This document shows positions 27,261 to 37,116 of a stretch of DNA of 64,000 nt, piece by piece. Location: NCBI RefSeq assembly GCF_003797825.1, contig NZ_RKME01000006.1, forward strand, positions 186,001 to 250,000, in the 5' to 3' direction. This DNA comes from Gordonia sp. OPL2. GTDB taxonomy: Bacteria; Actinomycetota; Actinomycetes; Mycobacteriales; Mycobacteriaceae. Each line of letters begins with the position of its first letter. Within the stretch, counting starts at the first letter, position 1. Below the pieces are notes generated by a model. The model did no database searches. It was not told the DNA's origin and worked only from the letters and a program-made list of their open reading frames with translations. Made by a program: the position numbers and the translations under genes.

Positions 27261-28922
27261 TCACACCGCGAGCGTGGAATCCCGCCGCGCGCGCTGCAGC
27301 ACCGGGTCCGGATACGGCACCGCGGCCACCAGCTGCTCGGTGTACGGGTCGTCGGGCGCGGTGAGAACGGAGCGCGCCGTGCCGCTCTCGACGATCCTCC
27401 CGTCGCGCAGCACCACCACCCGGTCGGCCACGTGTTCGACGACGGCGAGGTCGTGGCTGATGAAGATCGCGGCGAACCCGAACTCGCGCTGGAGATGCCC
27501 GAACAGATCGAGTACGCGCGCCTGGACGGAGACGTCGAGGGCGCTCGTCGGTTCGTCGGCGATCAGCAGGTGCGGGTCCGCCGACAACGCCCGGGCGAGT
27601 GCCACTCGTTGGCGCTGACCGCCCGACAGTTCGTGGGGCAGTCGCGCCGCGAACGAGCGAGGTAACTGCACCGCCGACAACAACTCGGTCACCCGTGCTG
27701 CGCGGTCCTGTCGCGACCCGATGGCCTGGATCTCCAACGGCTCCCGGATCGATTCGGCCACGGTGAACCGTGGGTCGAGCGATGCGGTCGGGTCCTGCGG
27801 GACGAAGGCCACCCGACGGCGCAGCGCACGAAGCCGTGACGTCGAGATCGCTGCGATGTCGTCGCCCTCGAGGAGGATGCGGCCCTCCTGAAGTGGGATG
27901 AGGCCGCCGACGGCACGTCCCAGAGTGGTCTTGCCAGAACCGGATTCGCCGACGACGCCGAGCACCTCGCCACGGTCGACATGCAGTGTGACCTCGGCGA
28001 GCGCGGTGTGCGGCCTTGTCCCGAACCGGCCGGGATGACGCACCGTGATCGACTCGACGGCGACCACCGGCTGGGCGGATTCGTCGTCGGCGGCGGGCGC
28101 GTCGGCCGTGCCGAGGTCGTCGGCCGTCGGCAGGCGCGGCACGGCGGCCAGCAGCTGGCGCGTGTACGGCTGTTGCGGTCGGGCGAAGATCTCGTAGACG
28201 TCGCCGGACTCCACGACCTCACCCAGCTGTACGACGACGACCCGGTCCGCGATGTCGGCAACGACGCCGAGATTGTGTGTGATCAAGAGGATTCCGGCAG
28301 CGGTCCGATCGCGTAGTCGCACCAGCAGATCGAGGATCTCGCGCTGGACCGACACGTCCAGGGCCGTCGTCGGCTCGTCGGCGAGGAGCAGCACGGGATC
28401 GTTCGCCAGCGCCAGTGCGATCACCACCCGTTGCTTCTGACCGCCCGACAGTTGATGAGGGTAGTAGTCGACGCGCTGCCCGGGATCGGGGATCTCGACG
28501 AGCGCGAGCAATTCGACGGCCCGTTCGCGGGCCCGCGCCCGTGACACCTTGCCGTGGGATCGAAGCGCCTGGCGCAGTTGCCATCCGACGGTCTGGACCG
28601 GGTTGAGTGCGGTCTGCGGCTCCTGGAAGATCATCGCCACCTTGTCGCCGCGGATCGTGTTCAGCAGTTGTTCCGGCTGATTCAGGACCTCGATCCCGTC
28701 GACCCGCACCGACCCGGTGGCCCGTGCTGTCTCCGGCAGCAGGCCGATGGCGGCTCGGGCGGTCACGCTCTTGCCCGAACCGGATTCGCCGACGAGCGCG
28801 AGGATCTCGCCCCGCTCGACCTGAAGGCTGATCCCGGCCACCGCCGGGCGGGGGTAGTCGAAGTCGACATGCAGGTCCTCGACGGTCAGCGCCGGTGAGC
28901 GGTCGCACGTGGATGTGGTCAT
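27261..28922 (-). CDS. dipeptide/oligopeptide-type ABC importer ATPase, DppD-DppF fusion
   Basis: 553 residues with two complete ABC domains. Both Walker A motifs read VGESGSGK (about 40-47, then near 316), with signatures LSGGQKQRV and LSGGQRQRV and Walker B motifs LLLADEPTTALD and LLIADEPTSALD. Each domain has the C-terminal YEIFARPQQPYTRQLL / APDDPYTEQLV tail typical of the Opp/Dpp class. Dpp ATPases are usually two proteins; the single-chain fusion is common in actinobacteria. It powers uptake through the permeases encoded just upstream (4-bp overlap). Ligand specificity lies in the binding protein at 30819-32414. Confidence 0.92.
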   Translation of the reverse strand: MTTSTCDRSPALTVEDLHVDFDYPRPAVAGISLQVERGEILALVGESGSGKSVTARAAIGLLPETARATGSVRVDGIEVLNQPEQLLNTIRGDKVAMIFQEPQTALNPVQTVGWQLRQALRSHGKVSRARARERAVELLALVEIPDPGQRVDYYPHQLSGGQKQRVVIALALANDPVLLLADEPTTALDVSVQREILDLLVRLRDRTAAGILLITHNLGVVADIADRVVVVQLGEVVESGDVYEIFARPQQPYTRQLLAAVPRLPTADDLGTADAPAADDESAQPVVAVESITVRHPGRFGTRPHTALAEVTLHVDRGEVLGVVGESGSGKTTLGRAVGGLIPLQEGRILLEGDDIAAISTSRLRALRRRVAFVPQDPTASLDPRFTVAESIREPLEIQAIGSRQDRAARVTELLSAVQLPRSFAARLPHELSGGQRQRVALARALSADPHLLIADEPTSALDVSVQARVLDLFGHLQREFGFAAIFISHDLAVVEHVADRVVVLRDGRIVESGTARSVLTAPDDPYTEQLVAAVPYPDPVLQRARRDSTLAV

Positions 28923-29863
28923 CGTCCGATCCTCCGATTGTGAGAAATGGATTGGGCGATCAGGTAGAAACCGAGGACGAGCACCGACACGACGATCAAC
29001 GGGCCGGCGGAGAACCAGGGATTCGTCTCCAGGTAGCCGTTGCCGGTGGCCAGGATGGATCCCAGCGACGGTGTCGGTGCGACGACGCCGACGCCCAGAT
29101 AGCTCAGCGCACCCTCGATGAACACCGCGAGCGACAGCGACAGCGCGAACTGGACGGCGAGCGCCTCCAGCGAATTCGGCAGGACGTGACGCAGCAGCAC
29201 CCGGGCCGTCGAGGCACCGCTCACCCGCGCGGCCTCCACATACGGCATCTCCCGGACGCGGAGAACCGATGTGCGGGTGAGCCTGCCGAAGATGGGGATC
29301 TCCGCCAGGGCGATGACGGTCCCGACGGTGAACGCTCCCGGACCGAGCACCGCGGTGAGTGTGATCCCGAGGATCAGTGCGGGGAACGCGAGGATCACGT
29401 CGAACACCCGCTGCGCCACGACATCGCTGATCGGGCTCGACACGGTCACCAGGCCGGCGAGGATGCCGATACCCGCGCCGACCGGCACGGCGACGAAGAT
29501 GATCAGCAGATCGATGCGGATGCCGTAGAGCACGCGGGTGAGCAGATCACGGTTGACGTCGTCGGTGCCGAACCAGTGCTCGAAGCTCGGCGACAGCAGG
29601 TACGCGCCGTCGATCTGCTGATCCGGCCCGAACCGGGTGAAGAGCGGACCGACGAGTCCGAGGAGGATCACCGTCCCGACGAGCACGAGTCCGACCAGGC
29701 CGACACCGTGGAACAGGCTGCGCCACAACGGTGTCTGCGTGCGCCGTACTTCGCGGTCGTCGGGACTCTCCGGGAGCAGACCGGGTGCGATGTCGGGGTC
29801 GAGCGGCTCGGACGCCGACGAGTCGGTCGGGGGGAGCCCGGTTGTGCTGTATGTCATGGTCAT
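28919..29863 (-). CDS. ABC importer permease, DppC type
   Basis: 314 residues with six or so membrane helices. A leading cytoplasmic segment (PESPDDREVRRTQTPLWRSLF) and HWFGTDDVNRDLLTRVLYGIRIDL is the OppC/DppC N-terminal signature. The EAA loop (MPYVEAARVSGASTARVLLRHVLPNS) contacts the ATPase. It overlaps the genes on both sides by 4 bp, so the operon is tightly coupled. Confidence 0.92.
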   Translation of the reverse strand: MTMTYSTTGLPPTDSSASEPLDPDIAPGLLPESPDDREVRRTQTPLWRSLFHGVGLVGLVLVGTVILLGLVGPLFTRFGPDQQIDGAYLLSPSFEHWFGTDDVNRDLLTRVLYGIRIDLLIIFVAVPVGAGIGILAGLVTVSSPISDVVAQRVFDVILAFPALILGITLTAVLGPGAFTVGTVIALAEIPIFGRLTRTSVLRVREMPYVEAARVSGASTARVLLRHVLPNSLEALAVQFALSLSLAVFIEGALSYLGVGVVAPTPSLGSILATGNGYLETNPWFSAGPLIVVSVLVLGFYLIAQSISHNRRIGR

Positions 29864-30816
29864 TCACCTGCCAGCCGGATACGGGGGTCGAGCCAGGCGT
29901 GCGCGATGTCGGCGAGGAGCTGGATGATGACGAAGACCGCCACCGACAGCAGCACGAGTACCTGGACGAGGGGATAGTCGCGCGTGAAGATGCCTTCCTC
30001 GGTCAGCAGGCCGAGTCCTGGCCAGCCGAAGATGGACTCCACCAGCACCGCGCCGCCGAGGAGTGCGCCGACGGTCAGCCCGAGTGCTGTGAGAGTAGGT
30101 GGAAGGGCATTGCGCAGTGCGTGTTTGAGGACGATGTCGGTGTGCGAGATCCCCAGAGATCGCGCCGTCACCACGTACGGTTGTCGCAGTTCTGTGCGAA
30201 TCGACTCGGTGAGGAAGCGGGCCAGCATCGCGCCTGCGGGCAGGCCCAGGGTGAGCGCGGGCAGGATCAGGTACTGAGCACTGATCTGCAGGCTGTCGGT
30301 GAAACCGTCCGGCGGGGTCCCGCCGGCCGGGAGCCATCGGAGTCGGACACCGAACACAAGGATCAGCGCCGTACCGACGACGAACGTAGGCAGCGCGATC
30401 GCGGCCGCGTTGACGCCGGTCAGTGCCGCGTTCAGATACTTGTTGTGGAAGATGGTCGCCGCCAGGCTGAGGGCGAAGGCCAAAGCGATCGCGATGAACA
30501 ACGCGGTGATCGTCAGGATCAGCGTGTTGGTGAGTCCGTATCCGATCAGGCCCGAGATGCTGCCGCCGACCTGGTAACTCTGCCCGAGATCGAGTGTCAG
30601 CACGCCGCCGATCCAGGCGAAGTACTGCGCGATGAAACTGCGGTCCAGACCCAGGTCGTGGCGGATCGCGGCGAGCTCCTGGGGGGACGCATCGGGGCCG
30701 GCGAGTGCGGCCTCCGGCCCGCCGGGGATCAGACGCAGTATCGAGAAGATGAGCAGCGACGCGACCACCAGTACGACGATGGCGGTCGGGAGCCGACGTA
30801 TCAGGTATCCGAGCAT
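29860..30816 (-). CDS. ABC importer permease, DppB type
   Basis: 318 residues with about six helices, starting MLGYLIRRLPTAIVVLVVASLLIFSI, the OppB/DppB N-terminus. It has the RHDLGLD segment, and the EAA loop reads QPYVVTARSLGISHTDIVLKHALRNALPP. It pairs with the DppC-type subunit (4-bp overlap). The binding-protein gene ends 2 bp upstream. Confidence 0.92.
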   Translation of the reverse strand: MLGYLIRRLPTAIVVLVVASLLIFSILRLIPGGPEAALAGPDASPQELAAIRHDLGLDRSFIAQYFAWIGGVLTLDLGQSYQVGGSISGLIGYGLTNTLILTITALFIAIALAFALSLAATIFHNKYLNAALTGVNAAAIALPTFVVGTALILVFGVRLRWLPAGGTPPDGFTDSLQISAQYLILPALTLGLPAGAMLARFLTESIRTELRQPYVVTARSLGISHTDIVLKHALRNALPPTLTALGLTVGALLGGAVLVESIFGWPGLGLLTEEGIFTRDYPLVQVLVLLSVAVFVIIQLLADIAHAWLDPRIRLAGE

Positions 30817-30818
30817 GT

Positions 30819-32414
30819 CTACTGCTTTCCTGCGGTGGTGAGATAGGTGTTCGCGAGGTGGAGCTGGTTGCGGCGGTCCCAGTCGACGTTGCCGACCGAA
30901 CCCGCGGTCGCGACCTTGGTCAGCACGACGCCGATCTCGACCAGGAACAGGTCGTTGAGCCAGATGTCGTCGAGCCGTCGGTAGGCGTCGAGCGCTGCCG
31001 CTGACGTGCCGTCGGGTGTGGTCCAGGCGTCATTCGCCGCTGCGGCATAGGCAGGGTTGACGTAGTTCGACGAATTCTTCGCAGCGTTGAACGGATAGGC
31101 GGAGACCGCCAGCGTCGACGGGGTGAACTGTGCGAAACCGTGCTGCAGCAGCCACAGGCCGGGGAACTTCCCACCGATCAACTTGGATGCCTGCTGCGTC
31201 TGGTCGTTCGGTACGAGATCAACCGTGATCCCGATGTCTTTGAGGTTCGACTGGACGATCTCGGCGATCGTCCGGTCCACACCCTGGGTCGAGAAGTCCA
31301 GCGTCAGCGGCGGAATCGGGCCTACCTGCGCGAGCAGTGCACGCGCCTTGGGGAGATCGCGGGTATAGGTGTCGTCGGCGGCCGCCTGATGGGCGGGCGA
31401 CCACCTGGGCCACGGCAGGTTCACCGTGTAACCGCTGCCGCGGTACACATCCGAGATGATGCGCTTGCGGTCGACGGCATAGGCGATGGCCCGACGTACC
31501 CGCACGTCGGCCAACACGGGGTTCTGCACGTTGATCCCGACGTACTGCTGGGACTCGCCGCCGGTGAACGTGACCTCCTTGAACCCGTACCGCGACGTGA
31601 TCAGCTGCTGATCGTGGTAGCTCAGCCCGTCCGCCACATCCAGCTGTCCGGTCCGCAGCCGGGTGGCGAGCGACTGATCGTCCTTCACCACGACGAACCG
31701 GATCGCATCCAGTGGCGGTGCGCCACCCCAGTAGTGCTCGTTACGCACCAGGCGGACCGAGGAATTCGGTTGCCACGACGAGAACCTGAACGGCCCCGTC
31801 CCGTTGAACCGCTTGCCGGCCTTGAGGTCGGCCAGACTGTTCTGGTCGACGATCGGCGCCGAGTCGAGAAGATCGAAGATGTTGCTCAGCGGATGCGCGA
31901 AACCCAACACGATGCGATGCGGATCGGTGGTGTCGAACGCGGTGATGGCAGCCGCCGTGCGCTTGAACTGCGGCGTCCACGGTCCACCGAGGTACGCCTT
32001 GATCGAATTCTCCACGTCCGACGACACAAAAGGCCGTCCGTCGTGGAAGGTCACGTCGCGGCGCAGATCCAGCGTCAGCGACCGACCGTCCGGTGCGAGC
32101 TGCCAGGCCGTGGCCAGCGAAGGGCGCACTGTCAGGGACTCGCGCGAATAGCGGATCAGTGTGTCGAAGGCGTTGGCGACGACCTGCCCGTTGAGTGCTC
32201 CGGTCCCGATCTGCAGGAACGTCTTCGGCGACAGGTCGCTGAGGACGCCGACTCGCAGTTCGCCGCCGCGGGGTGCCGGCTCACCGGGGGCCAGGGATCG
32301 TACGGCCGCGTTCTGCTGCTGGGAGACCGCGGACTGGCAACCGGCCGTCGCGATCACGGAACAGAGCGCGGCGATGAGCGCGCAGCTCACCCGGACACCT
32401 CGATGTCGGAGCAT
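30819..32414 (-). CDS. ABC importer substrate-binding lipoprotein (SBP family 5)
   Basis: 531 residues from the ATG at 32414, which gives a clean lipoprotein signal (VSCALIAALCSVIATAGC); the open frame extends to 32510 without a signal. The family-5 periplasmic-binding fold is visible in YSRESLTVRPSLATAWQLAPDGRSLTLDLRRDVTFHDGRPF, ENSIKAYLGGPWTP, FNGTGPFRFSSW and DVRVRRAIAYAVDRKRI. Family 5 binds peptides, nickel, glutathione or other small solutes. The divergent sulfatase and dioxygenase genes suggest a sulfur-containing ligand, but that is inference. Confidence 0.9.
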   Translation of the reverse strand: MLRHRGVRVSCALIAALCSVIATAGCQSAVSQQQNAAVRSLAPGEPAPRGGELRVGVLSDLSPKTFLQIGTGALNGQVVANAFDTLIRYSRESLTVRPSLATAWQLAPDGRSLTLDLRRDVTFHDGRPFVSSDVENSIKAYLGGPWTPQFKRTAAAITAFDTTDPHRIVLGFAHPLSNIFDLLDSAPIVDQNSLADLKAGKRFNGTGPFRFSSWQPNSSVRLVRNEHYWGGAPPLDAIRFVVVKDDQSLATRLRTGQLDVADGLSYHDQQLITSRYGFKEVTFTGGESQQYVGINVQNPVLADVRVRRAIAYAVDRKRIISDVYRGSGYTVNLPWPRWSPAHQAAADDTYTRDLPKARALLAQVGPIPPLTLDFSTQGVDRTIAEIVQSNLKDIGITVDLVPNDQTQQASKLIGGKFPGLWLLQHGFAQFTPSTLAVSAYPFNAAKNSSNYVNPAYAAAANDAWTTPDGTSAAALDAYRRLDDIWLNDLFLVEIGVVLTKVATAGSVGNVDWDRRNQLHLANTYLTTAGKQ

Positions 32415-32647
32415 TCTCGATGACGTTTCTGTGAGGTCTGCGAGATGTGGTGGTCGCAGAGTGATCTGGGCTGTCGAACAGGCCCGCACCATGGCGGGTT
32501 CGCCGCTCATTGTGGTCGCTTCGCCGTGCCGGATGCGCTGTTCGATTTCCTGCGGATGGAACCCTTGACACCCGAACGACGGTGCGGCACCGTGCCTCCT
32601 GCCCGCGTCGCCGAACGCGGACGACGACGACGAGGAGGACGGTCACC

Positions 32648-34993
32648 ATGGCCGATCGCGCGACACCGACGATTCCCGCGGATGCACGGGGTTACGAGGG
32701 ATTCGGTGGGGTGATCGGCCGGACGACATCGCAGTCGGAACCGTGGTGGCCGGCCGAGCGGCGCGCACCTGCGGGTGCTCCGAACATCGTCGTCGTCCTG
32801 ATCGACGACATGGGCTATTCGGACATCGGTCCCTTCGGCGCCGAGATCGACACGCCGAACATCGATCGATTGGCGCGCAACGGGTTCCGATTGAGCAACT
32901 ATCACACGACGCCGGTGTGCTCTCCGGCGCGCGCAGCGTTGCTGACCGGCCTCAACCCGCATCGCGCGGGTTATGGGAGCGTGGCCAACTCCGATCCCGG
33001 ATTTCCCGGACTACGACTCGAACTCGCCGACGACGTCCTCACCCTGCCGGAGATACTGCGCGAGAGCGGCTACGCGACGTACGCGGTGGGAAAGTGGCAT
33101 CTCGTGCGGGACGCGAACATGGGGCCGGGTCGCAACCGCGAATCATGGCCGATACAGCGAGGTTTCGACAGCTACTACGGTTCCCTCGAAGGGCTGAACT
33201 CATTCTTCCATCCCAATCAGCTCATCGCCGACAACTCGGTCGTCGACGTCGACGAGTATCCCGAGGACTACTACGTCACCGACGACCTGACAGATCGGGC
33301 GATCCGGCAGATCAAGTCGTTGCGCGCCGAGGACCAGACGAAGCCGTTCTTCCTCTACTTCGCGCACATCGCGATGCACGGACCGCATCAGGTCAAAGGC
33401 GCCGACCTCGCCAAGTACCGCGACCGGTACGCCGAGGGATGGGATGTCATCCGGCAGCGCCGATTCGAACGGCAAAAGGCCGACGGGCTGTTCGACCCTG
33501 ACACGCCGATCGCGCCGCGGAACACCGAACCCGGGTACGACGCACCGCCGTGGGAGGACCTCGGACCCGACGAGCAGCGTCGGTATCAGCGATACCAGGA
33601 GGTCTACGCTGCCATGGTCGACAGTGTCGACCAGAGCGTCGGGCGGGTCATGGACACCTTGGAGGAGCTCGGCGAGCTCGACAACACGATCATCGTGTTC
33701 ACCTCCGACAACGGCGGGACCGCCGAGGGTGGGCCGGTCGGAACCCGCTCGTACTTCAGCCAATTCGTGCACGGGCCGGTTCCGCCGGACTGGGAACGCG
33801 ACGTCCCGCACGACGAGGATCTGATCGGGACATCGGAGATCGGGGTGCACTATCCGCGGGGGTGGGGCCAAGCGTCGAACACCCCGTTCCGCTTCTACAA
33901 GGGCCAGACCTTCGCCGGTGGTGTCCGCGTCCCGTTCATCCTGTCCTGGCCGCGTGGGCTGCGCCGGGACGACGGGGACAACGGCGTACGGCGACAGTTC
34001 TCCTACGTCACCGACGTCGTCCCGACGCTCTTGGAACTCGCCGGCGTCGACACCCCCGGTCGGCGTCAAGGACGCCCAGCCCAGGATCGCGACGGGGTCA
34101 GTGCCGCCGACTTTCTGCGTGACCGGCGCGCCGAGTCGCGGCACACCGAGCAGTACGCGGAGTTCGGTGGCCATCGCGGGTTCTATCGGGACGGGTGGAA
34201 ACTGGTGTCACTGCACACCGACCCGTCGGCCGTCGACAATCCGGTCTGGCAGTTGTTCGACGTCACCGTCGACCCGGCCGAGACGCGTGATCTCGCTGCC
34301 GAACACCCCGATAAGGTGGTCGAACTCGCGCAGGCGTGGGACGACGCCGCCTGGCACAACACGGTGTTCCCGCTCTTCGATTCGGTTCCGGCGCAGATCC
34401 GTCGCCGGCCGGACGAAGAGCGCCTCACCGATCCCGTGCGTATCCTCGCCGGGACGCCCACGCTCGAGCGGTACCGGTCCAGCCGATTGATCGCCTACCG
34501 TGACTTCGAGATCGACATCGAACTGGCGGACTGGACCGCGCAGGACGAGGGTGTCGTCGTCGCCCACGGGGATCCGCAGGGCGGTTACCTGCTGTACGTC
34601 GAATCGGGTTCTGCCCATCTCGTGTTCAACAGTTACGGCCGACGACGAAACGCTTCCGGCCCGATCCCGCCGGGCACCACGGGGCTTGTCGTGCGTGCTG
34701 TCGCGACGCCGAATGTCCGGTGGGACTTCACCGTCGAGGCCGTGACCGACGGCCAGTCGTCGATCATCGCCAAACTCGACGACCAGTTCCAACTCGTCGG
34801 GATGGCCCCCTGGACCGGGATCTCGGTGGGACTCGACGCCCGCGGTCCGGTGGATTCCGAACTGCGACGGCGCCGTGGTGTCTTCGCCTTCGGTCCGGCG
34901 CTGCGAGCGGTCACCTATCGTCCGGGCACGGTGCGGGTACCGCTCGACGTGCGCCGTGAGATCGACGACGCGGCGGAGAACTCGGCCGACTGA
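32648..34993 (+). CDS. type I sulfatase (arylsulfatase family)
   Basis: 781 residues. The sulfatase signature CSPAR starts at Cys91 (TTPVCSPARAALLTG). This Cys must be oxidised to formylglycine by a separate enzyme not in this window. Metal and substrate residues appear in VLIDDMGYSD, GKWHL and TSDNGG. It hydrolyses sulfate esters, releasing sulfate. No signal peptide is visible, so it is probably cytosolic. The last 200 residues form an extra beta-rich region (GGYLLYVESGSAHLVFNSYG), as in the long actinobacterial arylsulfatases. The start at 32648 has a strong AGGAGG at 9-bp spacing. Confidence 0.92.
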   Translation: MADRATPTIPADARGYEGFGGVIGRTTSQSEPWWPAERRAPAGAPNIVVVLIDDMGYSDIGPFGAEIDTPNIDRLARNGFRLSNYHTTPVCSPARAALLTGLNPHRAGYGSVANSDPGFPGLRLELADDVLTLPEILRESGYATYAVGKWHLVRDANMGPGRNRESWPIQRGFDSYYGSLEGLNSFFHPNQLIADNSVVDVDEYPEDYYVTDDLTDRAIRQIKSLRAEDQTKPFFLYFAHIAMHGPHQVKGADLAKYRDRYAEGWDVIRQRRFERQKADGLFDPDTPIAPRNTEPGYDAPPWEDLGPDEQRRYQRYQEVYAAMVDSVDQSVGRVMDTLEELGELDNTIIVFTSDNGGTAEGGPVGTRSYFSQFVHGPVPPDWERDVPHDEDLIGTSEIGVHYPRGWGQASNTPFRFYKGQTFAGGVRVPFILSWPRGLRRDDGDNGVRRQFSYVTDVVPTLLELAGVDTPGRRQGRPAQDRDGVSAADFLRDRRAESRHTEQYAEFGGHRGFYRDGWKLVSLHTDPSAVDNPVWQLFDVTVDPAETRDLAAEHPDKVVELAQAWDDAAWHNTVFPLFDSVPAQIRRRPDEERLTDPVRILAGTPTLERYRSSRLIAYRDFEIDIELADWTAQDEGVVVAHGDPQGGYLLYVESGSAHLVFNSYGRRRNASGPIPPGTTGLVVRAVATPNVRWDFTVEAVTDGQSSIIAKLDDQFQLVGMAPWTGISVGLDARGPVDSELRRRRGVFAFGPALRAVTYRPGTVRVPLDVRREIDDAAENSAD

Positions 34994-35105
34994 CCCGCGA
35001 CTTCCGATCACGGTGATTGTGGACTCGTCACCGTCGCCGACCGGGTGATGTGATGAAAATGTCTGTCGTGAAACAACATTGGTGAGATCGATGAGAGGAC
35101 AAGAG

Positions 35106-36089
35106 ATGACGCTGGCGCAGATCGATGACAAGACGGAACGGGAGCGTGCCGCCGAGGAGATCTACCGGGATGCCGGGATCACCGTCCAGAAGCTCGGGGA
35201 ACACATCGGCGCGCGGATCGGGCAGGTGCGCCTCGGCGGCGATCTGGCGCCGGAACAGGTGGAGGCGATCCGTCTCGCGCTGGCGATCAACAAGACCATC
35301 GCGTTCACCGGACAGGATCACCTCGACGACGACAGCCAGTACGCCTTCGCGCAGCTGCTGGGTGACCCGACCGCCCCGCACCCGACCGTCACCTCGCGTG
35401 GCACCCAGTTGCTGACGATCGAGGGTGCGGCCAACAGCTGGCACTCCGACGTCACCTTCGTCGACCGGATTCCGAAGGCGTCGATCCTGCGTGCGGTCAC
35501 GTTGCCGAGCTATGGCGGCGCGACCACCTGGGCGTCGACGGTGGCGGCCTACGAGCAGTTGCCCAAGCCCCTGCGCGCGCTCACCGAGGAGCTGTGGGCC
35601 ACGCATACCAATCTGTACGACTATGTCAGCCAGTCGGAGCCCACCGGCGGGGTCGACGTCAGCCGCAAGACAGATCACTACAAGGAGTTCACCAGTAGCG
35701 AGTACCAGACGTTGCATCCGGTTGTGCGCGTGCACCCGGAGACGGGGGAGCGCAGCCTGCTCCTCGGGCACTTCGCCAAGGAGTTCCGTGGGCTCAAGAG
35801 CTCGGAGTTCGCCGATCTCTATCAGCTGTTGCAGGCGCGGATCATTAAGCTGGAGAACACCTTCCGGTGGAACTGGAGCCTCGGCGACGTGGTGATCTGG
35901 GATAACCGCGCCACGCAGCATTACGGAATCGCCGACTACGGCAACCAGACCCGGGAACTGCATCGGATCACCCTGGCCGGCGACGTCCCGGTCGATGTGA
36001 ACGGACAGTCCAGTCAGGTGCTCCAGGGCGACGCGTCGCACTATTCGGTGGTCGAGGTGCCCTCACGCCTCTCGGTGTTCGCGGCCTGA
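35106..36089 (+). CDS. TauD/TfdA-type Fe(II)/2-oxoglutarate dioxygenase (taurine or alkylsulfate class)
   Basis: 327 residues from the ATG at 35106, placed by GAGAGGA 6 bp upstream. The facial triad is His113-x-Asp115 (SWHSDVTF) and His272 ([10 protein letters not shown]), and the 2-oxoglutarate Arg is in RELHR (287). These match TauD, which releases sulfite from taurine, and AtsK, which cleaves alkyl sulfates. Sequence alone does not choose between them. The sulfatase directly upstream (112 bp) and the importer beyond make an organosulfur scavenging role likely, perhaps induced by sulfate limitation. Confidence 0.88.
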   Translation: MTLAQIDDKTERERAAEEIYRDAGITVQKLGEHIGARIGQVRLGGDLAPEQVEAIRLALAINKTIAFTGQDHLDDDSQYAFAQLLGDPTAPHPTVTSRGTQLLTIEGAANSWHSDVTFVDRIPKASILRAVTLPSYGGATTWASTVAAYEQLPKPLRALTEELWATHTNLYDYVSQSEPTGGVDVSRKTDHYKEFTSSEYQTLHPVVRVHPETGERSLLLGHFAKEFRGLKSSEFADLYQLLQARIIKLENTFRWNWSLGDVVIWDNRATQHYGIADYGNQTRELHRITLAGDVPVDVNGQSSQVLQGDASHYSVVEVPSRLSVFAA

Positions 36090-36392
36090 CCCTTGGAGGC
36101 CCTGGTATTCGGGGACCCTTCGAGGCTTCGTCGCTGCGCTCCTCGCACCTCAGGGATCGGTGGGTGGATTGTGCGCTCCTCGCATCTCGGGGATCGGGGG
36201 GAGGAGGGAGCTTGCGAGTCGTCTCCTGATCCCTGAGAAGGGAGCTTGCGAGTTGTCTCCCGATCCCTGAGGAGGGAGCTTGCGACCGTCTCGAAGGGTC
36301 CCCGAGTTTCGCGATCACGAATCATCGCCGTGCTAGCGTTACCCCACCGTGACTGTCGGACGCTGTGTCCGCAGCGATCTCGAGGGGGAGTC
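36090..36392. repeat. intergenic repeat element with 15-bp terminal inverted repeats
   Basis: CGGGGACCCTTCGAG (36111-36125) and its exact complement CTCGAAGGGTCCCCG (36290-36304) bound a 194-bp stretch. Inside it, variants of a GAGGGAGCTTGCGA word and TCCCTGAGGAG are repeated three or so times. The right end matches the module near 10700-10739. No gene is visible. The serine protease start signals lie just downstream. Confidence 0.85.
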
Positions 36393-37031
36393 ATGCGGAC
36401 AAGGGTTGCTGTGGCCGTGCTGCTCTCGGCGTTGACGATCGGGGCCGCGCCCGCGGTGAGCGCGCAGGCGGCCACCCCGATGGTGCGGTCGGGCATGGCG
36501 ATCGAGGTCGACGACACGATCGTGACGAGCGCCCGGTGCACGCTCGGGGCCGTGCTGTCGCGAACGAAGGCGATCACCGCCGGACACTGCGGAGATGTGG
36601 GCCAGGGTGTGTTCGACGGGAGCGGCACCCGCATCGGCACGATCAGCGCCAATCAGATCACGCGACGTCTCGACATCGCCGTGATCCGGTTGGCACCGCG
36701 CAGCCGCGTGGTCGTCGACACGGTCAATTGGACGTCCGGCTTCTGGCGTGGGCAGAAGGTCACCAAGCGCGGCGTCACCACCGGTTTCGGAAGCGGAGTC
36801 ATCACCGATCCGCGTCCGACGGTGCGCACGGCGCAGGGGTTCTCGTTCGCGCCACCGTTCCTGATCCGACAGGCCACCGTCTCCGTCCGGTCGACCCTCG
36901 TCTCGCAGTCCGGGGACAGCGGCGCGGGAGTTCGCGATGCCGCCGGTCGAGTGGTCGGCATCCTCTCTGCCGGCAGCGGGAGTGACACGCTCGTCGCGCC
37001 GGTCTCGGCCCTCCCGGCCAGTCTGCGTTGA
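36393..37031 (+). CDS. secreted trypsin-like serine protease
   Basis: 212 residues. A Sec signal peptide (RTRVAVAVLLSALTIGAAPAVSAQA) is followed by a chymotrypsin-fold domain. The catalytic triad is His65 (ITAGHCG), Asp94 (LDIAVIRL) and Ser176 (SGDSGAG). It is short for an S1 protease, with few disulfides, like the small actinobacterial alpha-lytic-type enzymes, but no long pro-region is present. Substrate unknown. The ATG at 36393 follows GAGGGGGA. It converges on the MFS gene with a terminator hairpin between. Confidence 0.87.
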   Translation: MRTRVAVAVLLSALTIGAAPAVSAQAATPMVRSGMAIEVDDTIVTSARCTLGAVLSRTKAITAGHCGDVGQGVFDGSGTRIGTISANQITRRLDIAVIRLAPRSRVVVDTVNWTSGFWRGQKVTKRGVTTGFGSGVITDPRPTVRTAQGFSFAPPFLIRQATVSVRSTLVSQSGDSGAGVRDAAGRVVGILSAGSGSDTLVAPVSALPASLR

Positions 37032-37056
37032 CGGGCCCCTGACGACGATGACAACG

Positions 37057-37091
37057 GTGGCCGCCGCCCCCTGATGGGGAGCGGCGGCCAC
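37057..37091. terminator. bidirectional terminator hairpin
   Basis: Stem GTGGCCGCCGC/GCGGCGGCCAC (37057-37067 and 37081-37091), extended by CCCC/GGGG with one bulged A and a TGAT loop. It lies between the convergent protease and MFS genes. Confidence 0.85.
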
Positions 37092-37116
37092 AGTCTGTCG
37101 GATGTCGTGCTCGGAC

